A stretch of DNA of 13,665 nucleotides from Clostridia bacterium BRH_c25 (GCA_001515955.1 LOES01000166.1:1-13665); one strand, 5' to 3'. Shown: positions 7,788 through 13,665, counted from the stretch's first letter. The notes: generated by a model from the letters alone, not told the origin. Made by a program: numbers and translations.

Positions 7788-8020
7788 CAGTCAAATTTTG
7801 TTTTGCCCTATGAATAAATATAAATAATTCTGCAAAAGCATTCATATTATTGGAGCTACATATGTTATAAAAAAACTTATCATTTGCATTGGCAGTAAAT
7901 GAATCTGGTGTTGTACCAATGAAAATGAACTTTTTTAAGCATATGAATCAAGGAAAATGTTTTGCACGTTTTTTATTCAATCTAAGATAATTAATGCAAA
8001 ACATACAGGCAGATAAAAAT

Positions 8021-8049
8021 TTGAAAAGCGGCACTATATATTATACAAT
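8021..8049 (+). promoter_or_regulatory. Sigma-A-type promoter of the M20 gene leader
   Basis: TTGAAA (8021-8026) and TACAAT (8044-8049), each 5 of 6 to consensus, are separated by exactly 17 nt. The predicted start near 8056 gives a leader of about 150 nt before the TTG start at 8207. Confidence 0.7.
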
Positions 8050-8055
8050 ATTATA

Positions 8056-8206
8056 TATATATAGAATTTGTGTGTTTTTTATAACGAGCAGGGGCATCAA
8101 TTCCACATTAATTTGTCATGCCCCGTAAGCGAGTTTCAAAAAAGGCTTCCTTAGTTGTTAAAATTCTTCAATAGAAGCCTTTTTTATTAAAATAGGAGGT
8201 AATAAT
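8056..8206 (+). promoter_or_regulatory. Structured leader, candidate attenuator or unknown riboswitch
   Basis: The leader has a 7-bp GC-rich hairpin, GGGGCAT 8091-8097 with ATGCCCC 8118-8124, whose loop can pair further (CAATT with AATTTG). After it comes the terminator hairpin at 8138-8185, just before the AGGAGG at 8194. Upstream TTTTTT (8075-8080) and AAC (8083-8085) can pair with GTT (8133-8135) and AAAAAA (8138-8143). That pairing would enclose the GC hairpin and take bases from the terminator stem. The layout is that of a transcription-control element, but I recognise no known riboswitch class, T-box or leader peptide. A short stand-alone RNA ending at the terminator is the alternative. 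Confidence 0.5.
8138..8185 (+). terminator. Strong intrinsic terminator inside the M20 leader
   Basis: A 12-bp perfect inverted repeat, AAAAAAGGCTTC (8138-8149) and GAAGCCTTTTTT (8174-8185), ends in a T-run 8 nt before the M20 ribosome binding site. Read-through is needed to express the downstream gene from the promoter at 8021. Confidence 0.85.
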
Positions 8207-9364
8207 TTGCTATCTATTGATGAGAAGGTAAAAGCATTAAAGGCTGAGGTCATTAAAGCAAGACGGCAGCTGCACAGGATGCCGGAGCCGGGACTTAAAG
8301 AACATGAAACCACCAGGTATATATACGAAAGCCTGAGTGTCATGGGCATAAAGGCAGAATTGGGCCCTGGCGGGACCGGAGTGATAGCTTATATCGAAGG
8401 CAAGCCAGGATCGAAGGCTGTGGCTTTTAGAGCAGATATAGATGCATTATCGGTAGAGGAGCAGACCGGCGCAGAATATTGCTCACAGAATAAAGGCTAC
8501 ATGCATGCCTGTGGACATGATGGGCATGCTGCAATACTTCTTGGTTTTGCAAAGCTTTTAAAGCAGCTTGGACCTGAGCTTGAGAATAACGTGCTTCTGA
8601 TATTCCAGCCTGCGGAAGAAGGCCCGGGAGGGGCTCTGACCATAGTAAATGCCGGAATACTTGATAAGTACAAGGTAAGCTGCATATTCGGACTGCATAT
8701 ATTTCCTGATATAGAGGAAGGTAAGATAGGCTGCAGACCAGGTGCATTTATGGCACAGACGGGAGAATTTGACCTGTCGGTAAAAGGCAGGAGCTGCCAT
8801 GGTGCCATGCCAGACAAAGGAAATGACGCACTTGTCGCTGCTTCAGATATGGTATTGGTTCTGAATACAATCGTCAGCAGGAATGTGGATCCTTTAGAGT
8901 CCGCAGTTGTTACTGTAGGAAGAATGGTTTGCGGAGAAAGAAGGAATGTAATTGCAGGGGATGCATTGCTGGAAGGAACCATGAGAGCTTTTAGCGACAC
9001 TACATATAATATTTTAAAAAGCAGGATAATAAAAATAGTAAATTCTGTGAGTGATGCATATGGTTGTGAAGGATCCTATGAAATCCGGGATATGTATCCT
9101 GTAGTGTATAATGACCGGAAGCTTTTTGAAATGCTTCTTGAAAGCACAGATCGGGAAGATTTTATATACATGAACCCTCTGGCAATATCTGAGGATTTTT
9201 CATATTATCAGAAAGAGGTTCCGGGCTTGTTCCTTATGCTGGGATCAAGAAACCAGGAGAAGGGATATGTGCATCCGCTGCACAGCAACAGGTTCAACTT
9301 TAATGAAGAAATATTGATTTCGGGAATACAAATGTTCTATAATCTAATTAGAAGTTGCAAATAA
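8207..9364 (+). CDS. M20-family metal-dependent amidohydrolase, candidate N-acetyl-diaminopimelate deacetylase
   Basis: A 385-residue cytoplasmic M20D-type hydrolase. The metal-site block HACGHDGHAA is at 100-109 (Cys102, His104). The catalytic pair Glu137-Glu138 is in FQPAEEGPGGA, His164 is in GLHIFPD, and the C-terminal metal region is SEDFSYY then HPLHSNRFNFNEE. RADIDAL (75-81) and SVKGRSCHGAMPDKGNDA also fit the family. Members cleave N-acyl amino acids such as hippurate, N-acetyl-diaminopimelate or indole-acetyl conjugates, and sequence alone does not choose. Context favours the deacetylase that the DapH branch requires, since the gene is divergent from that operon; this is inference. 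The TTG start has AGGAGG (8194-8199) 7 nt before it. Expression is probably controlled by the upstream leader. Confidence 0.85.
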   Translation: MLSIDEKVKALKAEVIKARRQLHRMPEPGLKEHETTRYIYESLSVMGIKAELGPGGTGVIAYIEGKPGSKAVAFRADIDALSVEEQTGAEYCSQNKGYMHACGHDGHAAILLGFAKLLKQLGPELENNVLLIFQPAEEGPGGALTIVNAGILDKYKVSCIFGLHIFPDIEEGKIGCRPGAFMAQTGEFDLSVKGRSCHGAMPDKGNDALVAASDMVLVLNTIVSRNVDPLESAVVTVGRMVCGERRNVIAGDALLEGTMRAFSDTTYNILKSRIIKIVNSVSDAYGCEGSYEIRDMYPVVYNDRKLFEMLLESTDREDFIYMNPLAISEDFSYYQKEVPGLFLMLGSRNQEKGYVHPLHSNRFNFNEEILISGIQMFYNLIRSCK

Positions 9365-9375
9365 TGTCATTACCG

Positions 9376-9401
9376 GTATGAACATGTCTACAAGTTCATA
9401 C
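9376..9401. repeat. Perfect 8-bp inverted repeat after the M20 gene
   Basis: GTATGAAC (9376-9383) and GTTCATAC (9394-9401) are separated by 10 nt, 11 nt after the M20 stop codon and 60 nt before the next gene. No T-run follows, so a terminator is unlikely. It could be an operator or an RNA hairpin between the two genes. Confidence 0.6.
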
Positions 9402-9461
9402 TTCCGACTTATAGTGGATTTTATAATGAACACAGGACAAATAATGAACAGGGGTGAAAAT

Positions 9462-10772
9462 ATGTATAATAAAATTAAAGTGTTGATTTTCACTGTCTTG
9501 GTTGTAGTATTATCTGCTGCAGCAGTATATGCGGACAGGGTTGATACAGGCTGGAAGGGATATGGACTGTACAATCTGAACAAATCTGAGGTTATTATTT
9601 CCAATGAATCGGATATTGTCACAATTAACGGCGGAAATGCGGCTGCTGTTTATGAATATACAATTAAAAATAACTCCGGTAAAAATATAACTGTTAATTT
9701 CGGCTATCCTGACAATGGTATAAAAAAGTTCAATGTGCATGACGGAAGTAAGTATTTAAGTTATAAGACAAGAGATACTGCGTACCTTAAAACCAATTAC
9801 GGTGTGCAGAATCTTCAGACTCCCGAGGTCAGATGGTATTTGTTCAACATGGTGTTTACACCCGACCAAACCCGGACTATAAAGGTAAACATTGAAGTAG
9901 AAATGAAAAAGGAGGAAAATGATACATACGGATTAAGCTTCTTCAAGGACAGGAGTTACTCCTATGCAATAAACAGTGAAAAAACAGACTTCACATTGAA
10001 GCTTGAAGATTTCAAACCATATAATATATATGAGCTGGATGGTATAAAGCCTGAGGAAATATCAAGTGAAGGAGTTATTGCACTTTCTTATGGAGGAAGC
10101 TATGGAAGCGGTGTTTCCCTGAGGTATCAGCCCATTGATAAAATGGCTGTAGAAAGGGTTAATGCAAGTACTTACAAGAAGCCCAAGGCAATTGTAAAGG
10201 CCTTCGACGCCAAGAACTACGACGAAGCATTAAAGCTTAGCGATGAATATATAGCGGAACCGGCAGACAGCCGTTTGAGCCTTGAACAGGTGAAATATAT
10301 CAGAGCTGAAAGCATCAAGCTGCTGAATAATAGCGATGAATATTTAAGTGCTGTGGAACAGCTTGACATATCCAAGCTTTACCCGGGTAGAATCAGATAC
10401 AAGGTATTGGTTGACAGGTTGGAAGCATATAATGCTGTTAACAATGATGAAGGTATTGATAAGATACTTGAGGAGCTTATACCGGAAATTCAGCAAAGCT
10501 ATCCGTATCTTCTCTACTGGCTTGACCAGAAAGGCTACAGGCTGTCGGAGAGTGAGCAGGAGGATCCTGGTATAGCAACTCATACTGAAAATGCAGCTAA
10601 TGCTTCCTCACGGAAAAGCTTCGATATTCTAGGGGCTGTAATAGTTCTTCTCACTACCTTGAGGGAAAGCCGTTGGACATATACGGTGTTAGGGCTTCTG
10701 GTGGGATTCATCCTTGGAAGATTCTCAAAAAGAAGCAAAAGGAAAAAATCTGTATATCTTTTCAGAGATTAA
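9462..10772 (+). CDS. Exported, membrane-anchored protein of unknown function
   Basis: A 436-residue protein I do not recognise. Residues 1-24 form a signal peptide: MYNKIK, a hydrophobic core 7-20, then AVYA before Asp25 as a likely cleavage site. Residues 25-225 are beta-rich and polar (VYEYTIKNNSGKNITVNFGYPD, RTIKVNIEVEMKK). Residues 240-360 are mainly helical and look like helix-hairpin repeats (YDEALKLSDEYI, YLSAVEQLDI, GIDKILEELIPEI). After a polar linker come two hydrophobic stretches (389-400 and 406-419), then a basic tail KRSKRKKS. The body should therefore lie outside the membrane with the C-terminus inside. ATG 9462 is chosen because GGGG (9451-9454) lies 7 nt before it and the signal peptide begins there; an upstream in-frame ATG at 9378 has neither. 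It may be cotranscribed with the M20 gene. Confidence 0.8.
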   Translation: MYNKIKVLIFTVLVVVLSAAAVYADRVDTGWKGYGLYNLNKSEVIISNESDIVTINGGNAAAVYEYTIKNNSGKNITVNFGYPDNGIKKFNVHDGSKYLSYKTRDTAYLKTNYGVQNLQTPEVRWYLFNMVFTPDQTRTIKVNIEVEMKKEENDTYGLSFFKDRSYSYAINSEKTDFTLKLEDFKPYNIYELDGIKPEEISSEGVIALSYGGSYGSGVSLRYQPIDKMAVERVNASTYKKPKAIVKAFDAKNYDEALKLSDEYIAEPADSRLSLEQVKYIRAESIKLLNNSDEYLSAVEQLDISKLYPGRIRYKVLVDRLEAYNAVNNDEGIDKILEELIPEIQQSYPYLLYWLDQKGYRLSESEQEDPGIATHTENAANASSRKSFDILGAVIVLLTTLRESRWTYTVLGLLVGFILGRFSKRSKRKKSVYLFRD

Positions 10773-10785
10773 AAGAACATAAATT

Positions 10786-10814
10786 GTATAATATTAGGAT
10801 AAAGCAACATAATA
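10786..10814 (+). promoter_or_regulatory. Sigma-G-like forespore promoter of the spore protein gene
   Basis: GTATA (10786-10790) and CATAATA (10808-10814), 17 nt apart, fit the sigma-G pattern GNATR and CATNNTA known from B. subtilis. It lies about 100 nt before the small acid-soluble spore protein gene, a typical sigma-G target. The -10 is the loop of a small AGCAA/TTGCT inverted repeat (10803-10807, 10815-10819). The region is AT-rich, so a chance match is possible. Confidence 0.55.
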
Positions 10815-10912
10815 TTGCTAAACAGATATAGAAATGGTTTTCCCGTTGCTCCCGCAAAGGGACCCGCAAAAGAGAATTTCTAACTGCAAAACAAGTCTTA
10901 AGGAGTGATATT

Positions 10913-11122
10913 ATGAAGGCAAAAAAAACAAAGAAAAGGGAATTGATTTTGGCCCCCGAGGATGCAATGAAATATGAAATAGCTAATGAGCTGGGTCTGG
11001 GTGAGAAGCTTTCCCAAGTCGGTTGGGGAGGGTTGACAGCAGAGGAGACGGGAAGAATAGGAGGGCTTATAACCAGGAAGAAGCGGAGCTTGTCACCAAA
11101 GAGTACTGCAACCCAGGGATAA
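10913..11122 (+). CDS. Small acid-soluble spore protein, alpha/beta type
   Basis: A 69-residue protein of the family that coats and protects spore DNA in the forespore and is degraded by the Gpr protease at germination. The first conserved block, KYEIANELGLG (20-30), holds the Gpr site, by family knowledge between Glu22 and Ile23. The second block, VGWGGLTAEETGRIGGLITRKK (36-57), matches the DNA-binding helix region. GWGGLT and the short second block resemble the SspF type more than the major SspA/SspB type. The basic N-terminus (MKAKKTKKRE) and the polar tail are normal. The start has AAGGAGTG about 9 nt upstream. A sigma-G-like promoter precedes it and a hairpin follows it. It shows that the organism makes, or descends from makers of, endospores. 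Confidence 0.93.
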   Translation: MKAKKTKKRELILAPEDAMKYEIANELGLGEKLSQVGWGGLTAEETGRIGGLITRKKRSLSPKSTATQG

Positions 11123-11142
11123 TGGAATATATAAGCTTATTC

Positions 11143-11163
11143 ACAGCCGCCTGACGCGGCTGT
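11143..11163 (+). terminator. Short GC-rich hairpin after the spore protein gene
   Basis: ACAGCCGC (11143-11150) and GCGGCTGT (11156-11163) form an 8-bp perfect stem with a 5-nt loop. The following bases TGCTGTTG are only weakly T-rich, so termination may be partial. It lies 28 nt before the methyltransferase start. Confidence 0.5.
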
Positions 11164-11190
11164 TGCTGTTGAAAGGATTGTGGAGTTTAT

Positions 11191-11937
11191 ATGAGTAGTT
11201 ATTTTGAATTTGCAGAGGTTTATGACCTTTTTATGGAGGATGTGGATTACAAGTCTTGGTGCAGGTATATAGAAGAGATTTTTGAACTGTATGGGATCAA
11301 ACCCGGGAGGGTTCTGGATACCGCTTGCGGCACGGGGAATATAACAATTCCAATGTCATTATCGGGTTATCAGATGTGGGGGCTTGACCTTTCAGGGGAC
11401 ATGCTGTCTATCGCTGAGAGTAAAGCCAGAGCATCAAAAAAGAAAATCAGATTTCTGAATCAGGATATGACAAGGATGAATTTGAGGGAGAAATTTGAAG
11501 CAGTGCTTTGCATGTGTGACGGGGTCAATTATATTCAGAATGAAGAAGATTTGAAGAACTATTTTGATACAGTATATAGAAATTTAGAAAAAAAAGGTGT
11601 TTTTATATTTGATATCAGCAGTTATAATAAAATTCGCCATATACTGGGAAACAACACCTTTCATGAAGAAAAAAATAATAAACATTATATTTGGAATAAT
11701 AATTTTGATGAGACTTCTGAAATTATTGAAATGGAATTGATATTTTTTGTTCCCCAGGGAGGCTTGTACAGAAAATTTGAAGAACATCATGTTCAAAAAG
11801 CGTATAAATGGGAGTATTTGTCTGAACTTCTGAAGAATGCAGGCTTTGAAGATATTAGAGTATTTGACGGTTTTAGCTTTAACAAGCCTGGTGAGGACAG
11901 CGAAAGAATATTTATTTCTGCAATAAAAGGTAAGTAA
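11191..11937 (+). CDS. Class I SAM-dependent methyltransferase (YqeM-like)
   Basis: A 248-residue cytoplasmic methyltransferase. Motif I VLDTACGTGN is at 41-50, the acidic end of strand 2 is GLDLSGDML at 64-72, and QDMTRM (91-96) and EAVLCMCDGVNYI (103-115) form motifs II and III, all in the Rossmann order of class I enzymes. The N-terminus (FAEVYDLFMEDVDYKSW) resembles B. subtilis YqeM and relatives, whose substrate I do not know. Two later strands (YIWNNNFDETSEIIEMELIFF) fit the small-molecule methyltransferase type. ATG 11191 has GTGGAG 5 nt upstream. It sits between the spore protein gene and hslO without clear coupling to either. A 7-bp tandem repeat begins right after its stop codon. 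Confidence 0.85.
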   Translation: MSSYFEFAEVYDLFMEDVDYKSWCRYIEEIFELYGIKPGRVLDTACGTGNITIPMSLSGYQMWGLDLSGDMLSIAESKARASKKKIRFLNQDMTRMNLREKFEAVLCMCDGVNYIQNEEDLKNYFDTVYRNLEKKGVFIFDISSYNKIRHILGNNTFHEEKNNKHYIWNNNFDETSEIIEMELIFFVPQGGLYRKFEEHHVQKAYKWEYLSELLKNAGFEDIRVFDGFSFNKPGEDSERIFISAIKGK

Positions 11938-11938
11938 T

Positions 11939-11966
11939 AGATGCGAGATGCGAGATACGAGATACG
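11939..11966 (+). repeat. 7-bp tandem repeat AGATRCG, four copies
   Basis: Two copies of AGATGCG (11939-11945, 11946-11952) and two of AGATACG (11953-11959, 11960-11966) start 1 nt after the TAA of the methyltransferase gene. The unit is the same as at 2606. Confidence 0.9.
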
Positions 11967-12003
11967 AGAGTAAAAGAGGGGCTTCGAAGAATTGACTAAA
12001 ATC

Positions 12004-12031
12004 GCGCAACACGTAACGCGAAACGCGCAAC
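12004..12031 (+). repeat. 7-bp degenerate tandem repeat of GCGNAAC type, four copies
   Basis: GCGCAAC, ACGTAAC, GCGAAAC and GCGCAAC follow each other without gaps at 12004-12031. The period is the same as in the AGATRCG array 37 nt upstream but the unit differs. It lies between the methyltransferase gene and hslO. Confidence 0.8.
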
Positions 12032-12120
12032 CAATAAGAATATCCAAGTTTTGCACTAGGCAAATAATTTTGAACAAGTATTATTTTATTTAATAACTCA
12101 TAATTTACAGGAGGCATTAT

Positions 12121-13005
12121 ATGAAGGATTATATAATCAGAGGAGCAAGTACGGATGAGAGCATCAGGTTTTTCAGCTGTATTACCACAGAGATGGTGGA
12201 GGAAGCGAGGAAAATTCATAATTGCAGTCCGGTTTCTGTTGCAGCTTTGGGAAGGATGCTGACTGCAGGAAGTATGATGGGAACTATGCTCAAATCAGAT
12301 AAGGATACAATTACCTTGCAGATAAACGGAAAAGGACCTGCCGGGAATATAGTAGTGATATCCGACAACACAGGCAATACAAGAGGTTATATAACCAATC
12401 CCAATGTGGAATTGATGCATAGGGAAGACGGTAAATTGGATGTAGGAAGCGCAGTTGGAGTAGATGGAGTGCTTACTGTCATAAAAGACCTGGGCATGAA
12501 AGAGCCTTATATGGGGCAAATACCTATTATAAGCGGAGAAATTGGTGATGACATTTCTTCATACTTTGCAACCTCTGAGCAAACACCCACTGCAGTTGGT
12601 TTGGGCGTTCTGGTTGAAGTTGACGGTCATGTGGCAGCTTCGGGAGGCTTCATCATACAGCTCATGCCTGAAGCTGATGAGGCTGTAATACCAAAGCTTG
12701 AAGAGAGACTTGGAACGGTCAGGTCTGTAACTGAAATGATAAGCTCCGGACTGGATGCTGAAGGAATGATAAAGGATATATTGGGTGATATAGAATATAA
12801 GGTATATGAAGATAAAAAGGTTGCTTATCGATGCAACTGCAGCAAGGAAAGGCTTGAGAGAGCACTTTTAAGCATAGGAGGCAAGGAGCTGGATGAGCTT
12901 ATTGAAGAGCAGGGTAATGCCGAGTTGGTCTGCCATTTCTGCAACAGCAAGTATCATTTTGACAAGGATGAACTGACTAAATTGCTGGAAAAGGCAACGA
13001 CATAA
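12121..13005 (+). CDS. hslO: Hsp33 redox-regulated holdase chaperone
   Basis: A cytoplasmic ATP-independent chaperone switched on by oxidation, which protects unfolding proteins under oxidative and heat stress. The 294 residues have normal family length. The N-terminal substrate-binding domain includes LGRMLTAGSMMGTMLKSDKDTITLQINGKGP (43-73) and GNTRGYITNP (85-94). The C-terminal zinc switch keeps all four cysteines in the order CxC (Cys238, Cys240) and CxxC (Cys271, Cys274), so redox control should work. ATG 12121 has AGGAGG (12109-12114) 6 nt before it. No clear terminator follows; the next 170 nt are AT-rich and empty. Its own promoter is not obvious. Confidence 0.96.
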   Translation: MKDYIIRGASTDESIRFFSCITTEMVEEARKIHNCSPVSVAALGRMLTAGSMMGTMLKSDKDTITLQINGKGPAGNIVVISDNTGNTRGYITNPNVELMHREDGKLDVGSAVGVDGVLTVIKDLGMKEPYMGQIPIISGEIGDDISSYFATSEQTPTAVGLGVLVEVDGHVAASGGFIIQLMPEADEAVIPKLEERLGTVRSVTEMISSGLDAEGMIKDILGDIEYKVYEDKKVAYRCNCSKERLERALLSIGGKELDELIEEQGNAELVCHFCNSKYHFDKDELTKLLEKATT

Positions 13006-13179
13006 GTATATAAAGCTTTTTTGGTTATTTCATTGTATAAAAATAGAAAACAAGTATAAACTTAATATATGATGCAGCTAATGTAAAAATATATAAGTAT
13101 ATAATATAGTATTCCAAAGCTTTTGAAAGAAAACCTGTGCTATAAATTGATAAATGAAAGAAACATAAAAATTCGAGTT

Positions 13180-13208
13180 TTGACTTTGTATCGGCTGTGA
13201 GTTATACT
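13180..13208 (+). promoter_or_regulatory. Promoter of the tRNA operon
   Basis: TTGACT (13180-13185) and TATACT (13203-13208), each 5 of 6 to the sigma-A consensus, are exactly 17 nt apart. Transcription would start near 13215, about 16 nt before the tRNA-Val gene. Confidence 0.8.
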
Positions 13209-13230
13209 AAGTGATGTCGCAAGTTTCAGC

Positions 13231-13306
13231 GGGGGCATAGCTCAGCTGGGAGAGCATCTGCCTTACAAGCAGAGGGTCATAGGTTCGAGCCCTATTGTCC
13301 CCACCA
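13231..13306 (+). tRNA. tRNA-Val (anticodon UAC)
   Basis: A full cloverleaf of 76 nt with encoded CCA. Acceptor GGGGGCA pairs with TGTCCCC (one G-U), D-stem GCTC/GAGC, anticodon stem TCTGC/GCAGA around CTTACAA (anticodon TAC at 13264-13266), and T-stem ATAGG/CCTAT around TTCGAGC. Confidence 0.97.
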
Positions 13307-13528
13307 ACTTTTTACGTAGCGCAGCGGAGTAAAAAGACTAACATTCCATAATTTACGCCGTAGCAAAGCGGAGGCATTACGGCCCGCGGAGCACGGAGTA
13401 AAAAGACCAACATTCCATAATTTGATGCGTAGCACCGCGGAGCAAATTGGAGGCTACGAAGCGCGTGGAGGTAAAAAGACTAACAACAATATTTTGCTTG
13501 CAAAGTGTAGAAGTGCAAAATTAATGAT
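13307..13528 (+). repeat. Repeat-rich spacer between tRNA-Val and tRNA-Asp
   Basis: A 30-bp direct repeat occurs at 13325-13354 and 13394-13423 with one mismatch (CGGAGTAAAAAGAC, then TAACATTCCATAATTT or CAACATTCCATAATTT). A partial third copy is at 13467-13494. A 14-nt GC-rich motif GTAGC-N3-GCGGAG appears at 13316-13329, 13360-13373 and 13429-13442. Several copies lie between complementary arms, for example CTTTTTAC 13308-13315 with GTAAAAAG 13329-13336. At 222 nt the spacer is long for a tRNA operon and shows no reading frame. Confidence 0.85.
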
Positions 13529-13605
13529 GGCCCAGTAGTTCAGTTGGTTAGAATGCCAGCCTGTCACGCTGGAGGTCGACGGTTCGAGCCCGTTCTGGGT
13601 CGCCA
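13529..13605 (+). tRNA. tRNA-Asp (anticodon GUC)
   Basis: A full cloverleaf of 77 nt with encoded CCA. Acceptor GGCCCAG pairs with CTGGGTC (one G-U), anticodon stem CCAGC/GCTGG around CTGTCAC (anticodon GTC), T-loop TTCGAGC, discriminator G. Confidence 0.97.
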
Positions 13606-13616
13606 TAAATATTTCT

Positions 13617-13665
<49 letters not shown>

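Larger units (their letters stand above)
7788..8206. other. Gene-free divergent region between the lysine operon and the M20 gene
   Basis: Very AT-rich, no credible reading frame on either strand. It holds an isolated 10-bp perfect inverted repeat (ATGTTTTGCA 7957-7966, TGCAAAACAT 7995-8004, spacer 28 nt) with no T-run after it. It also holds a + strand promoter and a structured leader, listed separately. I see nothing definable in 7800-7950. Confidence 0.7.

Noticed and set aside
8056..8206. T-box or fluoride, preQ1 or c-di-GMP riboswitch before the M20 gene
   Set aside because: The T-box sequence AGGGTGGNACCGCG and the conserved cores of the other classes are absent.
11584..12219. 211-codon - strand frame across the methyltransferase end and the hslO start
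   Set aside because: It covers two real genes and the heptad repeats in antisense, and has no ribosome binding site or family likeness.
13316..13494. Possible CRISPR array in the tRNA spacer
   Set aside because: Only two near-complete copies and one partial copy, spacing is not filled by unique spacers of equal length, and no cas genes are present. It is a tRNA-spacer repeat.

Overview
The window looks like chromosomal DNA of a low-GC, spore-forming Firmicute of class Clostridia. The basis is AT-rich intergenic DNA, strong AGGAGG-type ribosome binding sites, TTG starts, an alpha/beta-type small acid-soluble spore protein, a YitT/DUF2179 protein, a lysine riboswitch and an acetylase-type diaminopimelate pathway. 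The 14-nt and 7-nt intergenic repeats also feel like cellulolytic or soil clostridia, but that is an impression, not a proof. No phage, transposon, CRISPR or plasmid gene is visible.

Layout. 1-280: the 3' end of an unidentified + strand gene and its terminator. 370-2602 (+): a protein with two OB-folds of single-stranded DNA-binding type, a CobO/BtuR-type corrinoid adenosyltransferase, and a YitT-family membrane protein, ending at a two-way terminator. 2719-7787 (-): a compact five-gene operon read as asd, dapA, dapB, dapH (dapD), lysC. It starts from a good sigma-A-type promoter and a lysine riboswitch whose terminator and antiterminator can be traced base by base. 7788-8206: a gene-free divergent region with a promoter for the + strand and a structured leader ending in a strong hairpin just before the next ribosome binding site. 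8207-10772 (+): an M20 amidohydrolase (candidate N-acetyl-diaminopimelate deacetylase) and an unrecognised exported, membrane-anchored protein. 10786-11937: the spore protein with a sigma-G-like promoter and a YqeM-like methyltransferase. 12121-13005: Hsp33 (hslO). 13180-13665: a tRNA operon (Val-UAC, Asp-GUC, partial Phe-GAA) with a repeat-rich Val-Asp spacer.

How the genes work together. LysC phosphorylates aspartate, Asd makes aspartate semialdehyde, DapA and DapB make tetrahydrodipicolinate, and DapH N-acetylates it. Further steps need an aminotransferase, a deacetylase, an epimerase and LysA. Only the deacetylase has a candidate here, the divergently transcribed M20 gene. Diaminopimelate feeds peptidoglycan and lysine; the DapA product line also feeds spore dipicolinate. 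Lysine binding to the leader should terminate transcription of the whole operon.

The least explained parts are the leader before the M20 gene, the exported protein at 9462-10772, the 7-bp tandem repeats placed directly after two stop codons, and the repeat-filled tRNA spacer. I see no clear new multi-gene system.
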